Of a stretch of 8,226 bases of DNA, positions 1 to 5,361 are shown piece after piece. A model generated the notes under the pieces. The model was not told the DNA's origin and ran no database searches. It saw nothing but the letters and a program-made list of their open reading frames with translations. Positions within the stretch are counted from its first letter, which is position 1. Every line of letters begins with the position of its first letter. Source of the stretch: an uncultured Atopobiaceae bacterium (lineage in GTDB: Bacteria; Actinomycetota; Coriobacteriia; Coriobacteriales; Atopobiaceae). The DNA is taken from NCBI GenBank assembly GCA_944321005.1, contig CALUJT010000093.1, forward strand, positions 1 to 8,226, in the 5' to 3' direction. The position numbers and the translations under genes were made by a program.

Positions 1-357
1 ACTACGTGCAGACGATGTTCACCATCATCCTGCCGCAGACCGTGCGCCGCGTGATCCCCACCGTGACGAGCGACTTCATCACCGCGTTCAAGGACACGTC
101 GCTGCTCTCCTCGGTGGGCGTCATGGAGCTCATGATGTTCTCCAAGAACCTCACCACCGTCTCGGGCAACATCACGCCGTACGTGGCCGCCGGCATCTTC
201 TACCTCATCGTCACGCTGCCGCTGATCAAGGTCGTGAGCATCGTAGAGGAGAACATCGCCCGCTCCGAGCGCGGCAGCGGTCCGCGCCCCAAGCGCCGCG
301 CCGACGTCGCCGACAACGCTGCCGCCCAGATCGCGGCCCAGTCCAAGGAGGCCGCCG

Positions 358-368
<11 letters not shown>
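1..368 (+). CDS. Polar amino acid ABC transporter permease, C-terminal part (5' end outside window)
   Basis: This is the 3' end of an inner-membrane permease subunit of a His/Glu/Gln-type (polar amino acid) ABC importer. The frame is open from base 3 to the TAA at 366-368, leaving about 121 residues. The visible part carries the late permease signature: [10 protein letters not shown] followed by [15 protein letters not shown]. This matches the conserved region after the EAA loop in HisM/GlnP-type permeases, where KDTSL and GVxEL recur. A last hydrophobic membrane segment ([16 protein letters not shown]) follows, then a charged, Ala/Arg-rich cytoplasmic tail of about 40 residues. The stop lies inside the next gene (11-bp overlap), so the two are translationally coupled and the partner is the ATPase. 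The substrate cannot be read from this fragment. The solute-binding protein is not in the window and probably lies upstream. Confidence 0.9.
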
Positions 369-1221
<853 letters not shown>

Positions 1222-1228
1222 GCTTCCC

Positions 1229-1307
1229 AGCTGCCGCTCGTTTGAAACCTTTCGTTTCAGAACTGTTAACCGCGCTTTCGAGACCGTTTCCTAGCTGCGG
1301 TTCGTTT
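1229..1307. repeat. Imperfect 15-bp direct repeat in the regulator's upstream gap
   Basis: AGCTGCCGCTCGTTT (1229-1243) recurs as AGCTGCGGTTCGTTT (1293-1307), with 13 of 15 bases identical and starts 64 bp apart. The copies bracket the half-site array at 1254-1290. They may be part of the operator region, since OmpR-family regulators often bind direct repeats, or a chance duplication. No function can be assigned from sequence alone. Confidence 0.4.
1254..1290 (-). promoter_or_regulatory. Candidate GlnR-box-like operator array
   Basis: On the minus strand, bases 1269-1254 read TTAAC-AGTTCT-GAAAC. The published actinomycete GlnR box is gTnAC-n6-GaAAC, so this matches both half-sites and the 6-nt spacer except for the first, weakly conserved base. 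Two more half-sites lie in the same orientation at 1275-1279 (GAAAG) and 1286-1290 (GAAAC). Starts of the four half-sites on the plus strand are 1254, 1265, 1275 and 1286, so they lie on one face of the helix at 10-11 bp steps. The array is 107-143 bp upstream of a gene whose product resembles GlnR, which suggests autoregulation. A short inverted repeat, TGAAAC-CTTTC-GTTTCA (1243-1259), overlaps the left end. Binding is inferred. Confidence 0.45.
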
Positions 1308-1320
1308 ACGAAGTTCTGAC

Positions 1321-1360
1321 AGCGCCCCCGTATCGTGCGGGGGCGTTGTGCTAATCTTTT
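1321..1360 (+). terminator. GC-rich hairpin: probable terminator of the amino acid ABC operon
   Basis: CGCCCCCG (1323-1330) pairs perfectly with CGGGGGCG (1338-1345) across a 7-nt loop, and an A-T plus a G-T pair extend the stem to 1321/1347. The T-rich run TCTTTT (1355-1360) starts only after an 8-nt gap, so this is not an ideal intrinsic terminator. It is the only good candidate between the ATPase stop (1221) and the regulator gene. It also lies between the putative operator array and the regulator start, so an attenuator role is possible. Confidence 0.5.
1349..1357 (+). promoter_or_regulatory. Weak candidate extended -10 for the regulator gene
   Basis: TGC-TAATCT resembles an extended -10 element (TGn followed by TAnnnT) and would give a start near 1364 with a leader of about 33 nt. 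No recognisable -35 is at the right distance, because that position falls inside the GC hairpin. This would suit a promoter needing an activator bound upstream, but the match is weak. Confidence 0.2.
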
Positions 1361-1396
1361 CCAATACATGTGCACATTCCCCCGGGAGGCCAAAGG

Positions 1397-2071
1397 ATGC
1401 ACCACAAGAACATCCTGCTCGTATCCGCCACCACGCGCCTGCACGATCGCATGCGCGAGCTCTCGCATGCCATCGACGTCTCCATCGCGCTCGCGACCGA
1501 GGAGACCTTCTCCCAGGCCGTCTCCTCCGGCCACGAGTTCGACCTCGTTATCCTCGACGGCGAGGGCATGAGCCAGGACATCCTCAACGCCGTGGACTCG
1601 TTCGTGGCCGAGAACGGCTTCATCCCCATGCTGCTGGTCCAGGACCCCGACAAGCTCTCCACCCTGCGCATGCCCATGCAGGGCAAGAACGACTTCATCC
1701 TCTCCACGGCGGCCGTCGCCGAGTTCGAGGTCCGCTGCTCGCTTCTGCTGTGGCCCGGCGAGGAGAGCGCGCCCGCGGACATCGTGACCGTGGACAACAT
1801 GACCATCAACCTCGCCACCTACCAGGTCTACATTGACGAGAAGCCCGTGGACCTGACCCTCATGGAGTACTCCCTGCTCTCCTTCCTGGCGACCCACCCG
1901 TCCCGCGCCTACTCCCGCGAGACGCTCCTCCACCGCGTGTGGGGCTTCGAGTACTGCGGCGGCACGCGCACCGTTGACGTGCACATCCGCCGCGTGCGCT
2001 CCAAGGTGGGCCCGCAGGTGGCAAGCCACATCGTCACCATCCGCGGCGTGGGCTACCTCTTCCGCGTGTAG
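1397..2071 (+). CDS. GlnR-like orphan OmpR-family transcriptional regulator with degenerate receiver domain
   Basis: This is a 224-residue DNA-binding regulator with an N-terminal CheY-like fold (about 4-118) and a C-terminal winged helix-turn-helix (about 129-224). The output domain has the family run MEYSLLSFLATHP, then the recognition-helix region GGTRTVDVHIRRVRSKVG (188-205) and the terminal wing IRGVGYLFRV. The receiver keeps the phospho-acceptor position (Asp54, in DLVILD). The acidic pair after strand 1 is Ser10-Ala11, the usual Thr/Ser is Val81, and the invariant Lys is Ser103. Normal Mg-dependent phosphorylation is therefore unlikely. The pattern, especially ILDG at the Asp and WGFEYCGGTRTVDVH, recalls actinomycete GlnR, a kinase-independent nitrogen regulator. 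ATG 1397 is preferred over GTG 1370 because GGGAGG (1384-1389) lies 7 nt before it. No histidine kinase is adjacent. The GlnR likeness is from memory of the family, not an alignment. Confidence 0.85.
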   Translation: MHHKNILLVSATTRLHDRMRELSHAIDVSIALATEETFSQAVSSGHEFDLVILDGEGMSQDILNAVDSFVAENGFIPMLLVQDPDKLSTLRMPMQGKNDFILSTAAVAEFEVRCSLLLWPGEESAPADIVTVDNMTINLATYQVYIDEKPVDLTLMEYSLLSFLATHPSRAYSRETLLHRVWGFEYCGGTRTVDVHIRRVRSKVGPQVASHIVTIRGVGYLFRV

Positions 2072-2136
2072 GGTCTCGCGCGGGACCGCGCCCAGCCCGG
2101 CGGCGGGTCCGCCTGGGGTCTTGCCCGTTTCAGGGC

Positions 2137-2154
2137 CTTTCAGTTAACCGAAAG
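2137..2154. promoter_or_regulatory. Near-perfect 18-bp palindrome centred on GTTAAC, candidate operator upstream of htrA
   Basis: CTTTCAGTTAACCGAAAG equals its own reverse complement at 16 of 18 positions; only the pair 2142/2149 does not match. It has no unpaired loop, so it looks more like a dimer-binding DNA site than an RNA hairpin. TTTCAG occurs here (2138-2143) and again exactly 10 bp upstream (2128-2133). The site lies about 35-50 bp upstream of the candidate htrA -35, a position suited to an activator. GTTAACCG and GTTTCAG also occur in the gap before the regulator gene. Confidence 0.5.
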
Positions 2155-2157
2155 CGT

Positions 2158-2189
2158 CGTGCCGGGAAGATGGTCTTCTCGGCACGTTT
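2158..2189 (+). terminator. Strong 13-bp hairpin, probable terminator of the regulator gene
   Basis: CGTGCCGGGAAGA (2158-2170) pairs with TCTTCTCGGCACG (2174-2186) across a TGG triloop, with 12 Watson-Crick pairs and one G-T. Only TTT (2187-2189) follows, so the U-tract is short. The hairpin is nevertheless the most stable one in the 203-bp gap between the regulator and htrA. It starts 4 bp after the palindromic candidate operator and ends directly against the candidate htrA -35, so it could also affect htrA expression. Confidence 0.5.
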
Positions 2190-2218
2190 GCCATGGGGCC
2201 CGCTCGCGGGGGTACATT
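2188..2218 (+). promoter_or_regulatory. Candidate htrA promoter
   Basis: TTGCCA (2188-2193; 5 of 6 to TTGACA) and TACATT (2213-2218; 4 of 6 to TATAAT) are separated by 19 bp, slightly longer than ideal. The expected start near 2225 gives a leader of about 50 nt ending in the AAGGAAGG ribosome binding site. Confidence 0.4.
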
Positions 2219-2274
2219 CCAACGTGGAAGGCAACCCCGCGCCGCCCGGCGCGAGTCTTTGAAGGAAGGCAGAC

Positions 2275-3828
2275 ATGAGCGACTATCCGTTTGACTCCTC
2301 CGACCAGAACTCCCAGAACTCCCAGAGCCCCCAGGGCCCTCAGAGCCCGTACGAGCGCGCCGACGGCGCCGGCGCAGCGCCCGCGAGCCAGTCGGGCTCC
2401 GGCAGCTCCTCGAGCGGCTCCGCCGGCAGGGTCCCGCCCTCGCCCTTCGAGTCCGTTCCGGGCTTCGACGACGACGCTGTCTCCCGGACCCGCCACGCGC
2501 ACGCCCATGACGCCCAGGCGCATCACGCCCAGGCCCACGGCGCCCAGACGCAGGCGCAGCCCAAGGTGAGCGTCGAGGGCCCGCTGGCGCCCGCGCCCGA
2601 GTCCCCCAGGGAGAAGAAGCCCCGTCCCGGCCTGCGCGCCGCGCTCGCCGGACTTCTGGGCGGCGTCGTGGGCGCGGCGGCGCTCACGGGTGCGCTCTAT
2701 GCCGGCGGCGTGATCGGGCCCACCACCGTCGTCCGGCAGGGCGGCGCCTCCGGCCAGCAGGTGACCATCAACCCCAGCGACGAGGACACCACCGTCGCCA
2801 ACGCCGTCGCCGCCAAGGCGCTGCCCTCCGTGGCCACCGTCTACTGCACCTACGCCAACGGCGAGGGCATGGGCTCCGGCGTCATCTACGACACCGAGGG
2901 CAACATTATCACCAACAACCACGTGATTGAGAACGCCGAGAGCATCACCGTCACCATCAACGGCAAGAGCTACAGCGCCTCTCTCGTGGGCACCGACCCC
3001 TCGAGCGACGTCGCCGTGGTCAAGGCGGACCTCCAGGGCGACTCCGTGACCCCCATGGAGATCGGCAACTCGGACGACCTGCAGGTGGGCGACTGGGTCA
3101 TGTCAGTTGGCAGCCCCTTCGGCCTCGAGAACTCCGTCTCCCAGGGCATCGTCTCCGCGCTCTCGCGCAACACCCTGCTCGAGAACTCCGAGGGCAACAC
3201 CCTCTACACCAACCTCATCCAGACCGACGCCACCATCAACCCCGGCAACTCCGGCGGCGCGCTCGTCGACGCCGAGGGCAGGCTCGTGGGCATCTGCACG
3301 CTCTTCTCGTCCGACACCGAGAGCTTCGCGGGCATCGGCTACGCCATCCCGGGCAACTACGCCACGGAGATCGCCGACAAGGTCATCGCGGGCGAGACGG
3401 TCACCCACGCCTACATCGGCCTCACGATGCAGACCGTGAACGCGCAGAACGCCTTCCGCAACAACCTCTCCGTCGACCAGGGCGCCTACGTGGTCGAGGT
3501 CGCCGAGGGCGGCCCCGCGGCGGCGGCCGGCATCCAGACGGGCGACGTCATCACCAAGATCGGCGACGAGAGCATCTCCTCCGCCGACGCGGCCATCCTG
3601 GCCGTTCGCTCCCACAGCGAGGGCGAGACCGTGCCCGTGACCGTCATGCGCGGCGACCAGGAGATGACCTTCGACGTGACGCTGGGCTCCGACGAGGCGC
3701 TCCAGGAGCAGCGGGAGCAGCAGAACCAGACCGTGAACGTCAACGGCCAGGACGTCTCCCTCGAGGACCTCATCGACCTCTACCAGCAGTATCAGGAGCA
3801 GCAGTACAGCCCCTTCGGCGGACGCTAG
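2275..3828 (+). CDS. htrA: Membrane-anchored HtrA/DegP-family serine protease with one PDZ domain
   Basis: This is a surface quality-control protease that degrades or refolds damaged exported proteins. The 517-residue product begins with a disordered cytoplasmic head of about 115 residues (Gln/Ser/Pro-rich, then a His/Ala/Gln stretch at 71-95). A positive patch (REKKPRPGLR) and a single membrane helix at about 121-148 follow, placing the protease outside. The S1C chymotrypsin-fold domain (about 180-375) has the full catalytic triad: His216 (TNNHV), Asp245 (SSDVAVV) and Ser326 (PGNSGG). One PDZ domain follows (about 378-470; GPAAAAGIQTGDVI). The last 45 or so residues form a Gln/Glu-rich tail ending SPFGGR. 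Two cysteines (191, 341) lie in the exported domain. ATG 2275 has GAAGGAAGG 5 nt upstream. The unit appears monocistronic: promoter candidate before it, intrinsic terminator after it. Domain layout matches Gram-positive HtrA/DegP proteins. Confidence 0.95.
   Translation: MSDYPFDSSDQNSQNSQSPQGPQSPYERADGAGAAPASQSGSGSSSSGSAGRVPPSPFESVPGFDDDAVSRTRHAHAHDAQAHHAQAHGAQTQAQPKVSVEGPLAPAPESPREKKPRPGLRAALAGLLGGVVGAAALTGALYAGGVIGPTTVVRQGGASGQQVTINPSDEDTTVANAVAAKALPSVATVYCTYANGEGMGSGVIYDTEGNIITNNHVIENAESITVTINGKSYSASLVGTDPSSDVAVVKADLQGDSVTPMEIGNSDDLQVGDWVMSVGSPFGLENSVSQGIVSALSRNTLLENSEGNTLYTNLIQTDATINPGNSGGALVDAEGRLVGICTLFSSDTESFAGIGYAIPGNYATEIADKVIAGETVTHAYIGLTMQTVNAQNAFRNNLSVDQGAYVVEVAEGGPAAAAGIQTGDVITKIGDESISSADAAILAVRSHSEGETVPVTVMRGDQEMTFDVTLGSDEALQEQREQQNQTVNVNGQDVSLEDLIDLYQQYQEQQYSPFGGR
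2305..2349 (+). repeat. Five imperfect 9-bp tandem repeats in the htrA 5' coding region
   Basis: Units start at 2305, 2314, 2323, 2332 and 2341: CAGAACTCC twice exactly, then CAGAGCCCC, CAGGGCCCT and CAGAGCCCG. They are in frame and encode QNS, QNS, QSP, QGP and QSP in the cytoplasmic head of HtrA. Because 9 bp is a multiple of three, copy-number change would alter head length without breaking the frame. Confidence 0.7.
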
Positions 3829-3850
3829 CGCCCAACAGACAGGCGACTCG

Positions 3851-3885
3851 GGGACCCGCGGAGCACCTCCGCGGGTCCTCCTTTT
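3851..3885 (+). terminator. Intrinsic terminator downstream of htrA
   Basis: GGACCCGCGGAG (3852-3863) pairs perfectly over 12 bp with CTCCGCGGGTCC (3867-3878) across a CAC loop, and TCCTTTT follows, ending at 3885. It starts 23 bp after the htrA stop. This is the clearest terminator in the window. The ORF of the next gene begins only 37 bp later. Confidence 0.85.
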
Positions 3886-3889
3886 GGGC

Positions 3890-3895
3890 TACCCT
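3890..3895 (+). promoter_or_regulatory. Weak candidate -10 for the DUF2130 gene
   Basis: TACCCT fits the loose actinobacterial TAnnnT pattern and lies 27 bp before the ATG. The expected -35 position falls inside the htrA terminator stem and shows no match, so this is a positional guess. Confidence 0.2.
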
Positions 3896-3922
3896 AGAGG
3901 CAGTCGAGGAAACGGGGGAGCC

Positions 3923-5359
3923 ATGGCAGAGATCAGGTGCCCGCACTGCGGCGAGGTCTTCCAGGTTGACGAGACCGAGTACGCCGAGATCGTGAGGCAG
4001 GTGCGCGACGTCGAGTTCAGGCGCGAGCTCGAGGCGCGCGAGCACCTGGCGGAGCGCGAGCGAGCGAGCGCGGTGGAGGCAGCGGAGGCCCGCGCGCGCC
4101 AGGAGGCGGAGCGCGGAATGGCCGAGAAGGACGCGGAGCTCGCGCGCCTTCGCGCGGAGGTCGAGCGCGGGAAGGACGCCCTCGCCCTGGAGCGGGCGGC
4201 GGCGGAGAGGGACCTCGCCGAGCGCCTGGCCGAGTCCCAGCAGCGCCTGTCTGCCCTCGAGGCGCAGCTCGAGGCGCGCGACGCCTCGTTCGCCGCCGAG
4301 AAGGAGCTGGCGGTCGCCCGGGCCACCGGCGAGCAGGGCCAGCGCATCGCCGAGCTCGAGGGCGACCTGCGCGCCGCCAGGCTCGAGCGCGACCAGGTGG
4401 AGGCGTCTCTTCGCCAGCAGCTCGTGGAGCAGGCAAACCACAAGGACCAGACCATCCGCGACCGCGAGGACGAGATCGAGCGCCTGCGCAACCAGCGCGC
4501 GCGGCTCACGACCAAGCTCATCGGCGAGACGCTGGAGCAGCACTGCGAGATGGAGTTCAACCGCTGGCGCTCGCTCGGCTTCCGCAGCGCCGAGTTCCAC
4601 AAGGACAACGAGGTCGTGGGCGGCTCAAAGGGCGACTACGTCTTCCGCGAGACGGGTCCCGACGGCGTCGAGGTCGTCTCCATCATGTTTGAGATGAAGA
4701 GCGAGGAGGACGCCTCGACCGAGCGGAGCCGCCACAGGAACGAGGACTTCTTCCGCAAGCTCGACCAGGATCGCCGCAACAAGGGGTGCGAGTACGCGGT
4801 GCTCGTGTCCCTGCTCGAGCCCGAGAGCGAGCTCTACAACGCCGGCATCGTGGACGTCTCCTACGAGTACGAGAAGATGTACGTCATCCGCCCGCAGTTC
4901 TTCATCCCCATGATCACGCTGCTCAGAAACGCCGCGCTCAACGCCGTGGGCTATCGCCGCGAGCTCGCCGAGATCCGCCAGCAGAACATCGACATCACGC
5001 GCTTCGAGGACGCCCTCGAGGACTTCAAGGACAAGTTCGGCAGGAACTACGAGAGCGCGAGCCGCAAGTTCAGTGCGGCCATCGAGGAGATAGACAAGGC
5101 CATCGCGCGCCTCCAGAAGGTGAAGGAGAACCTCACCTCGTCCGAGAACCAGCTGCGCCTTGCCAACAAGAAGGCCGACGAGCTCACCATAAGAAAGCTC
5201 ACGTGGAAGAACCCCACCATGCGGGAGAAGTTCGCGGAGGCTCGTGCCGAGGCGGCGGCCGCGGGGGAGAGGGACGCGCCGGCCGATAAGGACGAGAAGG
5301 CCGAGAAGGGCGCGGCGGCCGAGAGGGACGACGCCCTGGAGCCCGACGCCGTGGAGTAG
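3923..5359 (+). CDS. DUF2130 protein: CxxC, coiled coil and predicted PD-(D/E)XK nuclease-like core
   Basis: This 478-residue protein belongs to the conserved bacterial DUF2130 family, which has no established function that I know of. It opens with a single CPHC motif (Cys6, Cys9) in IRCPHCGEVFQVDE, a half zinc-ribbon typical of the family. A highly charged coiled coil spans about residues 25-195 (Glu/Arg/Ala heptads). The globular core (about 198-340) fits the restriction-endonuclease fold: helix GETLEQHCEMEF, then GDYVF with Asp238, then IMFEMKS with Glu257 and Lys259 as the E-x-K pair, then a hydrophobic strand YAVLVSLLE. A second helical region (about 345-425) and an acidic, Ala/Lys/Glu-rich tail follow. 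ATG 3923 is chosen because the family begins just before CPHC. The GGGGGAG there is unusually close (2-3 nt), so initiation may be weak. Nuclease activity is a fold-level prediction. Confidence 0.85.
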   Translation: MAEIRCPHCGEVFQVDETEYAEIVRQVRDVEFRRELEAREHLAERERASAVEAAEARARQEAERGMAEKDAELARLRAEVERGKDALALERAAAERDLAERLAESQQRLSALEAQLEARDASFAAEKELAVARATGEQGQRIAELEGDLRAARLERDQVEASLRQQLVEQANHKDQTIRDREDEIERLRNQRARLTTKLIGETLEQHCEMEFNRWRSLGFRSAEFHKDNEVVGGSKGDYVFRETGPDGVEVVSIMFEMKSEEDASTERSRHRNEDFFRKLDQDRRNKGCEYAVLVSLLEPESELYNAGIVDVSYEYEKMYVIRPQFFIPMITLLRNAALNAVGYRRELAEIRQQNIDITRFEDALEDFKDKFGRNYESASRKFSAAIEEIDKAIARLQKVKENLTSSENQLRLANKKADELTIRKLTWKNPTMREKFAEARAEAAAAGERDAPADKDEKAEKGAAAERDDALEPDAVE

Positions 5360-5361
5360 GC

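Noticed and set aside
1370..1396. Earlier GTG start for the regulator (9 extra residues)
   Set aside because: It has no ribosome binding site, and GGGAGG at 1384-1389 would lie inside the coding sequence with correct spacing to ATG 1397.
1397..2071. Conventional two-component response regulator
   Set aside because: The acidic pair, switch Thr and Lys of the phosphorylation site are all missing, and no kinase gene is adjacent.
2091..2118. GC hairpin just after the regulator stop (GGCGG-CGGGT-CCGCC) as terminator
   Set aside because: The stem is only 5 bp before a bulge and no T-run follows. The hairpin at 2158-2186 is much stronger.
2140..2922. Minus-strand open frame covering the htrA upstream gap and 5' end
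   Set aside because: The product is compositionally biased and the frame runs opposite real htrA coding sequence, so it is not a gene.
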